DNA from: an uncultured Collinsella sp.
GTDB taxonomy: Bacteria; Actinomycetota; Coriobacteriia; Coriobacteriales; Coriobacteriaceae
Assembly: GCA_900542315.1 (NCBI GenBank)
Contig: UQMV01000004.1
Location: 1-64,000, forward strand
Direction of reading: 5' to 3'
Length of the DNA stretch: 64,000 nucleotides
Part shown: one piece after another, positions 48,801-63,800 of the stretch
How the letters are laid out: each line of letters begins with the position of its first letter
Numbering within the stretch: the stretch's first letter is position 1
Notes under the pieces: model-generated
Database searches by the model: none
What the model was told of the DNA's origin: nothing
The model's input: only the letters and a program-made list of their open reading frames with translations
Made by a program: the position numbers and the translations under genes

Positions 48801-51800
48801 GCAAAAGCCCGGCACCAAGACCGTGACGCTCGCTCGCCGCGGCGTCTTTGAGACCGATCCCGCGCTCGAGGAGCGGTTCTTTAGGATGCTGGGCCGCTAA
48901 CCATGAGAGTCGTCAACGACTTTACATCGAAGACCGATGAGGGGACGCCGCGTCGCGGCTTTATGGCTTCGGGCCTGACTCCCTTTGGCTCCATGCCTCG
49001 CATTGATTACATTTGTGCCAACGGGCTGTTCCGGCGGCACCTGGGCAACATTGCACAGTTGGAATCGGGGCGCATCTTTTGCCGCCACGGTATTGACCAT
49101 CTGCTGGATGTCGCGCGCATTATGTGGATTAAGAATCTCGAGGAACAGCTCGAATTTGACCGCGAGGTCATCTACGCCACGGCACTTCTTCACGATATCG
49201 GCAAAGATGAACAGTATGAATCGGGTATATCCCATGATGTTGCAAGCGAGCGCGTCGCTGATGCGATTCTCGGCGGCATGCCCGATGACGTGGCGTTTGA
49301 GCCGGCCGATGCCGCAGCCATTAAGACGGCCATTCTGGGCCATCGAAAGCTGCGCGTGAACAGCCAACCGCTTGAGCGTCTGCTCTATGCAGCCGACAAA
49401 GCGTCGCGCGCCTGCTTTGCATGCCCCGCGCGCAATGCTTGCAACTGGAGCGATGATAAAAAGAACCTGTCGATTCGCGTGTAGTTAGTTTGCGCGGTCG
49501 GGGTTCTAAACGAAGGAGACGATCGCGATGAGTAACAAGAAGCTGCCCGAGAATGCAACCAAGACTGAAGGCGCTGAGCTCGCCCGCCGTGGAAGGGGCG
49601 AAATATCCACTGCAACGGCGGTGCCCCACGTGAGCTATGACGATCTTCGCCATGCCGATCGCATTACTATCGACGGTCTCGAGGTCTTTGCCAACCACGG
49701 CGTGTATCCCGAAGAGAACGCGCTGGGCCAGAAGTTCATCGTGTCCCTGGTGCTCTATGCCGACCTGCGTGCAGCGGGGGAGCACGATAACCTGGACGCC
49801 TCGATTGACTACGGCTCGGTGTGCCACGATGTCGATGGCTATCTGCGTGAGCATACGTTTAAGCTCATCGAGGCTGCAGCCGAGGGTGTGGCCCAGATGC
49901 TGCTACGTCGTTACCCCCTGATGCTTGGCGTGCGTGTTAAGCTCGATAAGCCTTGGGCGCCCGTCGGTCTTCCCCTGGCAAGCTGCGGTGTCGAGATCGA
50001 GCGCGTGCGTTAACCGGTTCTAATTCGTCTCTATGGGTGGCTGCTTGAGCCGCTGGGACAGTGCTCTATTGTTGGGGCAGTACGTGTCGAGCAAGGCGTG
50101 AAACCGCTGATTGTGGCTTGGCTCGAGCAAGTGGACGAGCTCGTGGGCGACAACCATGTCGAGGCATTCGACGGGGTAGGCGGCAAGTTCTCGTGCGATG
50201 CGAACGGCGCCGGATTTGGGAGTGCATGAGCCCCAACGCGTTTTCATGCTGCGTACGGAAACGCGGGAAACGGCGACACCCATTGCGATTTCGTATGCGT
50301 GCACCATATCGCGCAGCGCCGATGTGACTTCGGACGTATAGAGCTGGTCGATGTGGGCTTGGAGCTCATCGGACGTTAGGCCGTCGAGGATTGCGTGCCG
50401 CTTGGTCTGTGGGCCTTCGTCCGATTTATCGGTACCCATAAAACTTGCGAAGGTGGCCTGTTTGGGTCGCGGTGCGGGCGATGCAAAGTTGTGATCGAGC
50501 GCATCTTGTACCGTGATGGGCTTGCCCCAAAGTGCAATGATGGACGAGTGACTGAGCGGCTCTCGCGCCGTCGCCTGACGTTGCTCGCGCTGGGCAAGTC
50601 GGCTGATAATCCAGGCGCTGTTGCGCTTCACAAACGCTTCGATACGCTCGCGGCTGGCGCCGAGCGGTGCGCTGGCGTGGACCTCGCCGCTCGATGTGAC
50701 GCGTAGGTTGAAGTTCTTGACGCGCTTTTTGGTAACGACGACGGGGATGGGCGTCCCATCCGGTCGGGATACGGAAATCGTAAACTGCTGCGTCAAAAGC
50801 GGTCCTTCAGATTGGGGACGGGCCGGCATGTCGACCGTTCGGCATGCCGGCCCGCTCAAGGGATGTGAAATTAATAACGCTCAAAGAAGGCAAGCGCGTT
50901 GTCGCTGCAGAGCTTCTGCATCACGGTCTTGCCAAAGTGCTTGGAGAGCATGTTCTGGAACTCGGGCATCTTGCTGGCGTCGGAGAGGAAAGCGGGCACA
51001 GTGGCGCCGTCCCAGTCGCCGCCGAGCGCGATGACGTCCTCGCCGTCCAGGTCGAGCCAGTGCTCGATATGTGCCGCTAGCTGGTCGAAGGTGACGTCTG
51101 CGGCGGTCTTGTCGGTTGCGTCGTTGGAAAGGAACTCGCTGCAGTAGTTGAGACCGACGATGCCACCCATGTCGCGAATGGTGCGGAACTGGTCGTCGGT
51201 GAGGTTGCGCTTGACGCCGCAAACCGCACGGGAGTTGGAGTGACTGGCGACGAAGGGGCGCGTGGCGTGGGCGACAACCTCGTCAAAGCACTCGTCGTTG
51301 AGGTGGGAGACGTCGAGTACCATGCCGGCATGCTCCATCTGCGTAAGTGCCTCGATGCCGGCGGCGGTGAGACCGGCGTGGGTATCGTGTCCGCTCGCGA
51401 GCGGCCCCTGCGCGTTCCAGCTGAGTGATGACATGAGCACGCCCAGGCTCTTGAGCACTTCGATCAGCGCGGGGTCCTCGGCAAAGAACGTGGCGTTTTC
51501 GATGGTGTGGATGCAAGCGACCTTGCCGTCCTTGAGCGCGGGACGAATGTCTGCGGCGCTGCGCACGTTGACCATACGGTCGTGGTTGAGCATTGCCTGG
51601 CCGCTCATATGCGCCATGATCTGCGCCTGGAAGCGCGCGGCGTGGGCGGTGGGAATCTCGTCGGGGACAAACGTGGCGAAGCACTGCGCCCACGGCGTGT
51701 TGCCGATCTTTGCGAGCGAGATGGCGCAGGCGTTGCCCTCGATGAGGTCGAAATCTTGCGGATGCGTTTCGTCGCCGGGGAAATAACCGTCGGTGCCGGC

Positions 51801-54800
51801 GGTAAAGCGCAGGTCGAGATCGAGCGTGGCCCAGCCGATGCGGTCGGCGGTGTCGCAGTGTAGGTCAAATACGGGATATGCCATGGTTCCTCCGGTTGCA
51901 GCGTTTCTTTGCAAACTGTCTTTGAATTGTATGACTAGGGTATAGTTAGCGCCATATGTTCACGGCGGCCCACGTTGTGCGCCGCCCTTATCACGGAGGT
52001 TTCCATGTCCAACCAGGGCAAGAAGGTCAAGACTCATTATCGCGGTACGCTCGACGACGGCACGCAGTTCGATAGCTCCTACGATCGCGGCGAGCCGCTG
52101 GAGTTCACCTGCGGCGCCGGTCAGATGATCAAGGGCTTCGACGCCGCTGTTGTCGACATGCAGGTGGGCGAGAAGAAGACCGTGCACATTCCTGCTGCCG
52201 ATGCCTACGGCGAGCACAATCCCGAGATGGTTATTACCTTCCCGGCCGAGCAGGTTCCCAACATCGAGCAGATCGAGAAGGGCATGAAGCTCTTCCTGTC
52301 CACGCCGAGCGGCATGCCTGTCCCCGCCGTGGTCATCGATGTGACGTCCGAGGCCGTGACGCTCGATGCCAACCACGAGCTTGCCGGCAAGGATCTCAAC
52401 TTTGATATCGAGCTCGTTGAGGTCGAGGGTTAGAGTATGCCTGAACGCTTGGTTTCGACGACATGCTTGGGAAATCTCAACGATCCGTCCTATGAACTCC
52501 TGCTTCGCCGGAATTTGGGCGGCGTCTTTGAAGTTGACGAGCTACTGCTCGATTGGGACCAGGCTGATACGCGCGCGTTTGTGGGTGTGACGGAGCTGGG
52601 GCGCACGGTCGATATTCGGCTGGATGCTGCCGACGGCGGTCGTCTTGCCGACGGTGACGTGCTCGCCATCGACCGTTCGGGCATGGTGCCCGTGACGGTT
52701 GTCGTGCGCCTGCGCAGCGCCGAGGTTTATTTGGTCGAAGTCGACCGCATGGATCCGATTGCGCTCGCGCATGCGTGCTGGGAGATCGGCAATATGCACG
52801 CGCCGCTTTTCCGAGGCGATTCGGACGAGCATACCGTGCGCATGTATACGCCGGTGCAGCCTGTTTTGGGCCGCATGCTCCGGGGCGTCGAGGGTGTTCG
52901 GCTCTCGGTGGTTACCCGTGAACTCGATTCGGACCGGCGCTTTGCGTCGAGTGCGGCGGATGTCGTTGTGAGTATGGCTCCCGACTTTACGATCGTAAAG
53001 AAGGCGCGCGGTTAACGTGCGTATGAGTAAGACGGACTTTGAGAGGTAACTATTCAAAGTCCGTCTTTCTGTTGATGAGATGCTGTGGGGGAAAGCATAT
53101 GGGTCTTGAAGGAATCAAGCTGATTGCATGCGATTTGGACGGCACGTTGCTGCATCCGGGGGAGCGCGAGCCGCGTTCCGAGGCCTTTGAGCTCATCGAT
53201 GAGCTGCATCGTCGCGGTATCGTGTTTATGCCGGCGAGCGGTCGCCAATATGCGAGCTTGCGTTACCTCTTTGCGCCGGTGGCAGACGAGCTCGCCTATG
53301 TATGCGAAAACGGTGCCCTGGTCATGAGCGAGGGTCGCGCCGTCGTCAAGCGCTCCATGGAGCGTAGTCTTGCTATGGATATCGCGAATGCCGTGGTTGC
53401 GTATCCCCATGCCGACGTGACCCTTTCGTGTGAGGGACACCTCTACACCATGAGCGGCAACGATGCGTTCGTCGATCATTTGCGCTATGAGGTCCACTGC
53501 GATGTGGCGGTGGTCGACCGCCCCGAGGACATCGACGAGGACGTCATTAAGATCGCCTTCCAGACGCCCGAGGTGGATCAGCCGGCGGCCCTGGAGTATT
53601 TCGAGCGCCTCTTTAGCGACCGTGTTGACGTGATGACGTCGGGAACCGAATGGACGGACTTTATCGGTTTCGGTTCGGGCAAGGGCTCCGCGCTTGCCGA
53701 TTACGGTCGTGCCCTGGGTATTTCGCCCGATGAGATGATGGCGTTTGGCGATAACGAAAACGACCGCGACATGCTCAACGTCGTGGGCCATCCCTATCTG
53801 ATGGAGAACTGCAACCCCACCATGCGCGGCATCAACGACCGCGTCCGTTACGTGCGCACGGTCGAAGAAGAGCTGCGTCGCCTGCTCGCCGAGTAGGCAT
53901 GTCCCAAACATCTACCGGCAGTCGGGGCAGAGACCCTCGAAGATGGTGTAGTGCGACGTGACGTGCCAGCCGATTTGCTCGGACGCTTTGGCGTCGAGCT
54001 GGGCATCGAAGGGGAGCGGTACGTCGATGACGCGGCTGCATGAGGTGCAGATGATATGCGCATGCGGCTCGATCGTGCGATCGAAGCGGCTGCCGCCCGG
54101 CGTCTTGATGGAGAGAATCTCGCCGGCGTCGGCCAAGAGATTGAGGTTGCGGTAGACCGTGCCGCGGCTGATCTTGTCATCCTGTTCGCGCACGGCGTTG
54201 TAGATTTCGTCGGCGGTGGGATGGTTATAGCTTTGGCGCACGGCGTCAAGAACCTGCTTTCGCTGCTTGGTATTCCTTCTTTGCACCGCCATGCGCCTCG
54301 CCTCTTTTCTATCAACGGTCGTAGGTAAATGATACCGTATTTAGCACACAATACTAATAACGAGGCATGAAACCGTCTTCATTGGTAAGTGGGGCTCGGG
54401 CCTGGGCGTCTACGAGGCGAAAACGCGTTCCCATGCGCTCGTAGGAGGCATGAAGCGCCTCGAGATGAGATAGGATATTTGCCGGAGCTCCCTGTATCTC
54501 CATCTCGACTGAGCCGTCTTCCATGTTACGCACCCAGCCGGTGAGCGCGCGTGCCTGCGCGAGGTTGGTGTTGGTAAAGCGAAAGCCAACGCCCTGGACT
54601 TGCCCCGCCCAGCGCAGGAAATAGCGCAGGGGAGTGTCTTGAGTGGCCCCGTCGCTTGCGAGCACAGTAAGCCTGCGGCGCAGCTCGAGCTCGACGTTTG
54701 ATGGTTTTTGAGGCTCTCGACTGCCGCCGGTGACACTGGAGAAGAACGTATCGAAGAGGCCCATCGCTATGCCTGCTTGCCTGCGTCGGCCGGGAAGGTT

Positions 54801-57800
54801 ATGCCGGCCTGCTGGCGCACGGCATCCATGATGCGCAGTGAGACGAGTGTGACATCGCGGTAGTGGCCAAGCTCGTGGCGTCCCGCCGGGGTCTCCCAAA
54901 TCTCTTCCTTAACGTTATCGATGCCGCCGATGGCGGTGATAAAGTCTGTGAGTTCGTATTCCATAGTGTTGCTCGATTTGGGCAGGTCGAGCACGCGGCC
55001 GTTGTCGCCCTGTTCGCGCGGTGCCTCGGTCGCCGAGCCGCGTACGACGTCGCCGCGATAGTCGATGCGGACGTTGCGGGGCGTGGACAGATGGTCGATC
55101 TGGATAGTGCCACGCTCGCCTTCGATCTGCGAGGGCAGCAGGTCGTTCGTAATTTTGGAGTGCGCGAGCTCGACGGAGATACGGCCACCGCCGTAGCTGG
55201 CGAGGATGGAACCGCAGCCGTCGATGGGGCCGTGCGTGAGCTGTCGCGTGGTGGGGTCGAGCAGAGTAGTCATGCTTGTAAGGCCGGAGGGCATGCCGAA
55301 AATCTCGACCATGGGCTCGACGGTGTAGACGCCAATGTCCATGAGGGAACCTGATGCCATATTGCAGTCGAAGATATTGGTGGCGCGTCCCGCGAGAATC
55401 TCGTTGTAGCGCGAGGAATATTTGCCAAAGCGCAATGAGGCGCGGCGGATGGGCGCAATTTCGCTCAGAGCGTCCTCGATTGCGTGGAAGGCGGGATCGT
55501 GGAGGGGACGCATGGCCTCGAGGGCCACGACACCTGCTGCCTCGGCAGCGCGGAAGACTTCCAGCGCCTGCGCTTCGGTGGCGCAGAAGGGCTTTTCGAC
55601 GATAACGTGTTTGCCGCCGGCGATGCAGGCAAGGGCCTGCTCGTAGTGAAGTGCGTTAGGGCTGCCGATATAGACGGCGTCGACGTCGGCGGCTGCCGCG
55701 AGCTCATCGAGTGAAGTAAAGTTTCGCTCGCCACCGCGCTCGGCGGCAAAGGCAGCACCGCGATTGGCATCGCGTGAAAGCGTGCCCACAAACGCGGCTT
55801 GGTCGTTGGCGTTGACGACTTGGATAAAGTCGTCGGTGATCATGGATGTGCCGATGGTCGCTATACGCAGCATGTATCCCCCTCGTGCCGTTCGGTTTAC
55901 AGGATGAGTGTAGCGCGAGGGGGCAGGAAATAGCGTGCGAAAACGCCGTTACAGGTCGCTCTCGTTAAAGCCGGTGTCGATATCGAGGTTGCTGCCGTCG
56001 GCCGCCGTGGTGGCGAGCTCATCGCAGCGCTCGTTGAGCTCGTGGCCGGCGTGACCCTTAACCCAGATGAACTCAACCTTGTGCTTGCTTTTGGCGGTGA
56101 GCAGGCGCTCCCACAGGTCGCGGTTCTTGACGGGCTGCTTGTTGGCGGTTTTCCATCCGCGCTTTTTCCAGCCGTCGATCCAGTGCTTGTTAAAGGCGTT
56201 GACGACGTACTGCGAATCGGAATGGACCTCGACCTCGCAGGGGCGGTTGAGCGCCTCGAGCGCCACGATGACCGCCATGAGCTCCATGCGGTTGTTGGTG
56301 GTCTTGGCGTAGCCGCGCGAAAGCTCGGAGGTGAAGGTCTTGCCGGCGGGGTTGGTGTATTTGAGCACGGCGCCGTAGCCGCCGCGTCCCGGATTTGATC
56401 GGGCCGAGCCGTCGGTATAGATGATGATCTTCACGGGCTTCCTTTCGTTGGGTACGTTTCGTGTGAGTGACCATTGTAGCGCCATGCCCGCCGGGGGCTA
56501 GTAATCTACGATTTCTACCCCGTCTTCCGACAGTTAGTTGGCATGGATGATGCGGTTGAGCTCGTCGAGGTATTGCTGCAAGAGGGGAGAGGGCTTGCGC
56601 TCGTCGTGCATGATATAGCCTACGTGCATCGTTGGGGCGTCTGCTAACGGGATCGATGCCATACCCCATTGCATTTCATTGGAGAGGACACCGGTCGACA
56701 GGGTGTAGCCGTTCGACGTGATAAGTAAGTTAGTAAGTGTTCCGCGGTCCGAGATTCGTATGTTGCGGTCGCAAGGGATATAGCTAAAAGGTTCCTCGGC
56801 GTAATAGAAGGAGTTTGAGGTTCCCTGCTCAAAGCTATAACGCGTATAGGGTGTGAGGTCGGCAAGGGACAGCTGCGGGCGGCGGGCAAGCGGGTGGCGC
56901 TCGCTAACGAAGACGTGGACCGTCGCGTCGAATAGGGGATGGAAGCTCGCGCGCGCATCGGCAAAAGCCTTCTGCAGAACGCGGGCGTTAAAGTCGTCCA
57001 GATAGAGGATGCCGATGTCGCTGCGAAACGCGCGGACGTCATCGATGATCTGCGATGTGGTGGTCTCGCGCATGACGAACTCGAACTTGCTGTCGCGGCA
57101 GCGCTCGACCACGTTGACAAAGGCCTCGACCGAAAAGGCGTAGTGCTGGGCGGAAATGGCGAGGCGGGCTTGCGGGGTGCCGCCGTCCTCGTAGCGCGCC
57201 TCGAGCATGTCGGCCTGCTCTACGACCTGGCGCGCATAGCCCAAAAGCTCGGTGCCGTCGTTGGTGAGTGCAACACCACGGCTAGAGCGCGTAAAGATTT
57301 CGATATGAAGTTCCTGTTCCAGGCTTTTGACGGCGTTTGAGATGTTGGACTGAGCGGTATAGAGGCGCTGAGCTGCGGCGTTGATTGAGCCGGACTCTGC
57401 CACGGCGATCAGAAAACGAAGCTGCTGAAGGGTCATCGGCGCCCGTTCTTTCGATAGCTATCTAAAAAACCGATAACAGGTTAGCGCTTTTAAGTGATTG
57501 ACCGAGCGAAACAATGCTCGTACTATTCAAAACACACAAAGGCGGTAGGTAATTAAGCCGACCACGGAACCGGGATGCGAAAGGAGGCCCGCATATGAAT
57601 TGCTTACCAAGACGAATGCCGGGCTCCTGTTTGCGTCCGTCGGCGTGATCAGGAGACAGCGACTTACTTCTCTTACTCTTATTACTTTTATTCGATCAAG
57701 GAGATCATCATGAGCCAGTTCATCAACAACCCCGAGCACACCTTTGGTTTCGATACCCTGCAGCTTCACGTTGGCCAGGAGAGCGCCGATCCCGCATCCG

Positions 57801-60800
57801 ACTCCCGCGCCGTGCCTATCTACCAGACCACGAGCTATGTGTTCCGCAATTCCCAGCACGCCGCCGACCGCTTTGGTCTTGCCGACGCCGGCAACATCTA
57901 CGGCCGTCTGACCAACTCCACCCAGGGCGTCTTCGAGGACCGTATCGCCGCACTCGAGGGTGGCGTGGCAGGTCTTGCCGTCGCCTCCGGTGCCGCTGCC
58001 ATCACCTATACCCTGCAGGCTCTCGCCCAGGCCGGTGACCACGTGGTCGCCCAGAAGACCATCTACGGCGGTTCCTACAACCTGCTGGAGCATACGCTCT
58101 CCCAGTTTGGCGTCGAGACCACGTTTGTCGATGCCCATAACCTGGAAGAGGTTGAGGGTGCCATCAGGGACAACACCACGGTCATCTATCTCGAGACGCT
58201 CGGCAACCCCAACTCCGACATCCCCAACATCGACGCCATCTCCGAGATCGCCAAGAAGTACGGTCTGCCGGTTGTCGTCGACAACACCTTCGGCACCCCG
58301 TATCTGTTCCGTCCGCTGGAGCATGGTGCCAACATCGTCGTTCACTCCGCAACCAAGTTCATCGGCGGCCACGGCACCTCGCTGGGCGGTGTGATCGTCG
58401 ACGGCGGTAACTTCGATTGGAAGGCGAGCGGCAAGTATGCGCAGATCGCCGAGCCCAACCCCTCCTACCATGGCGTCTCGTTTGCCGAGGCTGCCGGTCC
58501 CGCCGCCTTCGCAACCTATGTCCGCGCTATCTTGCTGCGTGACGAGGGCGCCTGCATCAGCCCGTTCAACGCCTGGATCCTGCTCCAGGGCACCGAGACT
58601 CTGTCGCTGCGCGTTGACCGTCATGTCGAGAACACCAAGAAGGTCGTTGAGTTCCTGGCTGGTGACAGCCATGTCGCCAAGGTGAACCACCCGAGCCTGT
58701 CTGAGCACCCCGATCACGAGCTCTATCAGAAGTACTTCCCCAACGGCGGTGCCTCGATCTTTACCTTTGAGATTAAGGGTGGCCAGGAGGCCGCCTGGAA
58801 GTTCATCGATCATCTGCAGGTGTTCTCGCTGCTCGCCAACGTGGCCGACGTCAAGTCGCTCGTCGTGCACCCGGCTACCACCACGCACTCCCAGCTCTCT
58901 GCCGAGGAGCTCGCCGAGCAGAACATCACGCCCTCCACGATCCGTCTTTCCATCGGTACCGAGAACGCCGAGGATATCATTTGGGATCTGAAGCAGGCCT
59001 TCGCCGCGCTGGACGAGTAAGGCGACTTGTGCAAGGACCCCTTGCGACTCGATAGGTATAACTGCATAAAATGCCTGCTCAAGGCGCCTGTGCGAACAAT
59101 GGTTGCACAGGTGCCTTTTTTGCATAGAGCGGGTGCAAAAACAGGGTTTTTGACACGCTTTATGCATTCGAGTTGTGGAAAACTCCTGTTGAGAGGATGT
59201 GAGTTTTACGCAATTGACGTGCACCTTTTAAGTAAAACCGCAGGTCGCGATGTGCTCGGGGTACTATGCAGCGCGATCGAATCACACGCAGCTCACACGC
59301 AGCTCAAACGCAGCAAAAACGCACTACGGAGGTTTCCAGCTACATGAGGATCGATTCACGAAAACCGAAAGCCGCCGCCCTTTCCGCCGCTCTGACCGTG
59401 GCACTTTTGGCGGGCGCCGGTGCAACTGATGCCCACGCCGCAACACTGTCCGATACGGTTGGATCTACGCCGTCCGAGACGACGCTGGTACAGCCCGTTG
59501 ACTATCGCGGCGACGGTTATGGTTCCATGCAGGAGTGGAACGCCTCGATGGAGGCCAAGCGCGATTCCCTGGAGATGCGCGCTCAGATCATCATGAACAT
59601 GTACGGTGACTATGCCACCGATGACGAGCGCGCTGTACTGCAGGGTTGTATCGACGGTGCGGGTAGCCTGTTGACGATGGGGGAGGTCGACGCGAAGTCG
59701 ACCGAGCTCGATGAGCTGCGCACTGCGCTTGAGGATGCCAAGCGCGAAGCACTCGAGGCTGCTGCCGCCGAGGCGGAGGCTGCCGAGGCCGCTCAGGCTT
59801 CGTACTACAACGCCGGTTACACTCCGTCCTACGCGTCTGCCGCGTCCTACGCGAACGGATCGGGCCTGACGCGCTCTGCGGGTGTCAATAACTACAACGG
59901 GCGCCGCGAGACCTATTACAGCAGCAATGTGCTTTATCACTATCGCACGGGCGAATGGACTCAGGATTCTGAGGGCTTCTGGCGCGATTCCGACGGCTAT
60001 TACGTTGTTGCCGCGGGCGATATGGCCCAGGGCTCGACTTTTACGGGCTCCAAGGGTGATTGCAAGGTCTATGACTCCGGCTGCGCTGCCGGAACCACCG
60101 ACTACTACACCGGTTGGTAATCTTCCATAAGCAAAATGGGCACATGATGGGCGGGCGTCTTTACTGAGCCTTTGGGCACAACGTAGAGGCGTCCGTTTTT
60201 TGTGCGTGCTTGAGTTAACAGAGCGCTTACCGTGGCAGTACGCCGCGCATATGGGCGCGGGGCACACTAGTTCATGAGAAATAAGGTCTTTCTCGTGGAG
60301 GAAGTGGTCTTGTGAACGCTCGAGATATCGCCGTTGCCGCCGTTGCATTGACGCTTGGTTGCCTTGGTCCTACGGCCGCGCTCGTCGCGGGTATGCAGGG
60401 GTCTTGTGGGACTGCCTCTATCGTGGTCGGCGCGCTGATCGCGGCCGCACTGCTGGGAAGTGCGGGTGTAGTCCTTTGTCGCGACGATGAGGACCAGGCG
60501 TCGGAGTCGCAGCTCTAACCGTTGTGAAGCTGATTTTTGGCCAAAGATGAAAAAGGAAGCCGCCGCGAGGGGAGTGCCCCTTGCGGCGGCTTTGCCATTG
60601 GATCTGTTGGCTGCAGTATGCCGAGCACTACCAGCTGCTTTCTATTTCGCGAATCCTCTGGTAGAGCCAATCGTTTTGCGGCACTTGGATATCGTGTTTG
60701 GCGGCCAGGCGGCAAATGGTGCCCGCGAACTCCTCGACTTCGGTTTTTCGTTGTGCGATGCGGTCCTGCGCCATCGAGGGCATACCGGCGGGGTCGATTC

Positions 60801-63800
60801 CCTCGATGAGGTGCACCATTTGTGTCAGGTCTGCCTCGGTCAGCTCAACGCCCTCGGCGTTGGCAACCGCAAGCGTCTCGCGCATGGCGGAGACAAAACA
60901 GCGGCGCTGCTCGGAGCCCGGCTCCGTGGCGCTTCCGTAGGTCCCGCCGTAGGCCATGCAGGTCTGGTTGATGCCGTCGTTGAGCATGAGTTTGGCCCAC
61001 ATGCGGTGGGCGATGTCGTCCTCGACGGTATGGGCGATGCCGCAGCGCGTATAGAGCTCGTCGATCGCGGTGATGGTTGCGGGGTTCGTGCCGGCCGCCG
61101 CACCAAAGCGGATTTCGCCCGCATTGGTAAAGGTGAGCGCGCCGTTGAGGAACACGGCGTCCATGCCCTGGCAGATACCAAGAACGGTATGCTCCCAGCC
61201 AAAGCGTTCGGCAACCTTTTGCTCGCTCGTAATGCCGTTGCACAGCGAGGCGATGAGCGTGTTGGGTCCCACGACACGCTCCATAGTCTTGAGTGCTTGG
61301 TCGAGACCGGTGGTCTTGACCGTCAGGATGACCAGATCGGCGGGCGCTGCCTCGCTGGCGCGGACGGACGTGAGATCGCAAGGCTTTCCGTTGACGGTGA
61401 GCGCATCGCCCGCGTGACGCTCAAAACGGGCGTCATCCATAACGTATTCGACGGCGTCATTGCCGAGGGCCTTGGCAATCATGCTGCCGTAGAGCAGGCC
61501 GACGCCGCCCTTGCCGATAAGGGCGACCTTGTTGATCTGCATGTGAATCATCTCCTCACAAAAAGGCGCCCGCGTGCGGGGCGCCTGGTGGATTGTATGC
61601 CGCTGGAGCATGTAGCGTGCACCGGAGGCGGAATTTAGAAGAACAAACGCATGGGAACTTATGCCGCGGGGCAGATGGCAAAAACGCGTGCAGGATATCC
61701 AACACCATCACGGACCTTAGGGAAGGTGCAGAAGATGACGGCGCCTGTGGCGGGAAGCTCGTCCAGATGGTCCATGACCTCGATCTGATAGCGGTCGACC
61801 GAGAGGATGTATTGTTCGCCGGGGTAGGGGTAGGCGTCCTCGCGTGTGGTGATGGTCGCCGGATCGGTATCTGCGGGCTCGTGTCCGATGGCGCCGATAT
61901 TGCGTTCCTCTACAAGCCATTTGATAGCATCGAGGTCCCAGCCGGGGTAGTGGGGCTGGCCGTCCTCGTCCTTGTTTTCCAGATCGGCGAGCTTGGACCA
62001 GTCGGAGCGGAAGGCGACGAAAGCGTCCTCGGGAATACGACCGTGCTCGTCCTCCCAGGCTTTGAGGTCCTCGATGGTCAGGATAAAGTCGGGATTTGCG
62101 GCGCACTCCTCGTGCTTGTCGATCACACAGAGCGGATGCATAAACTCGATGGGTTCAATCTCTCCAAGGGAACGACCCTCAACATGGAAATGCCGCGGTG
62201 CATCGACGTGGGTGCCGTATTGCGAGGCGACCGAATACTGAAAGCAGCGCATGGGCGCGAGCATGTTCCCGGGCGTGTCGGGCAGATAATCGAAGAGCTT
62301 GGTGGACTCGAACGGCTTAAAGCCAAACCAGTGCGGGGTGTCGCACGAGAGCGTGTGGGTGAGGTCGACCCAGCGATAATCGGTGGTCTTGAGCTGGGAG
62401 GCGAGGTTCCAAAGGTCGAGCGCGGGCATGGCGGGCTCCTTTCATCGGGCTTTTTGCTGATGTTAAAGCGGCGCCGTGACGGCTCGATTTCTACTACGTT
62501 ACGATACGTTCTCGATTGCGATTCCAATGTGTTTCGATGGCGTGGCCGTTGTGTTTCGCCTCATTAGGGCTTCGAGGGGAGAGGAGGGGCCGTGCAATAT
62601 CGCGTTGACCCCAAAAGCGGCAACCGTATCTCGGCGTTGGGGCTGGGGTGCATGAGGTTTCCCGGTACGCCGGGACACCCCGATGCGAAGACGGCAGATG
62701 CCATCATTTCCCGTGCCGTGGAGCAGGGGATTAACTACCTGGATACGGCCTATCTCTATCCCGGCAACGAAGCTTGTGTGGGCGCTTCGCTTGAGCGCCT
62801 GGGTCTGCGCGACCGGGTTTTGCTCGCGACCAAGCTGCCGCACGCTTCGTGCAAATGCGCGGAGGATTTCGACCACTATTTTGACGGGCAGCTGCGCCGC
62901 CTGCGGACCGACCATATCGACTACTATCTCATGCACAACATCACCTCGCCCGCGCAGTGGGAGCGTGTGGTGGCGCTGGGCATCGAGGACTGGATCGCAC
63001 GCCAAAAGGCTGCGGGGCGTATTTGCCAGATCGGTTTTTCGTACCACGGCAGTGCGGCGGACTTCCTTACGATGCTCGATGCGTATGACTGGGACTTTTG
63101 CCAGATCCAGTACAACTACGCTGGAGAGCGCTACCAAGCGGGAACGGCGGGGCTCATGGCAGCCGCCGAGCGCGGGCTCGCAGTGTTTGTGATGGAGCCG
63201 CTTTTGGGTGGACGCCTGGCGGGCAAGCTGCCTCCGCGGGCCCGCGCCGTGCTCGAGAGCGCTCGTGATCCGCATTTGCGCACCCCTGCCGCCTGGGGGC
63301 TTTCGTGGGTGTGGAACCATCCTCAGGTGACGATGCTGCTATCGGGTATGACCGATACCGCGCAGGTAGATGAGAACGCGGCGTTGGCCGATCGGGCCCT
63401 GCCGGACTCGATGACGAGCGACCAGCTCGGCGCCATCGCACACGTATTGGAAGAGTTTGAGAAATCGAACCGTGTTCCCTGCACGGGGTGCGGCTACTGC
63501 ATGCCGTGCCCCAAGGGCATCAACATCCCCGGATGCTTTGCCGCCTACAACGCAAGCTATGCGCACAGCTGGTTTACGGGTCTATCGCAGTACTTTACGG
63601 CGAGCGCGGTGCGGACGAGCGAGCCCAAGCTCGTGAGCAATTGCGTCAAGTGCGGTAAATGCGCGCGGCACTGTCCGCAGCACATCGATATTCCCGAGCG
63701 TCTCGACGATGTGCGCCGACGCTTTCAGCCTGGACCCGTGACGGCAGTGCTTAAGGCCTTCGGCAAAACGCGCTCCTCGTGACCCTTTTATAACTTGCGG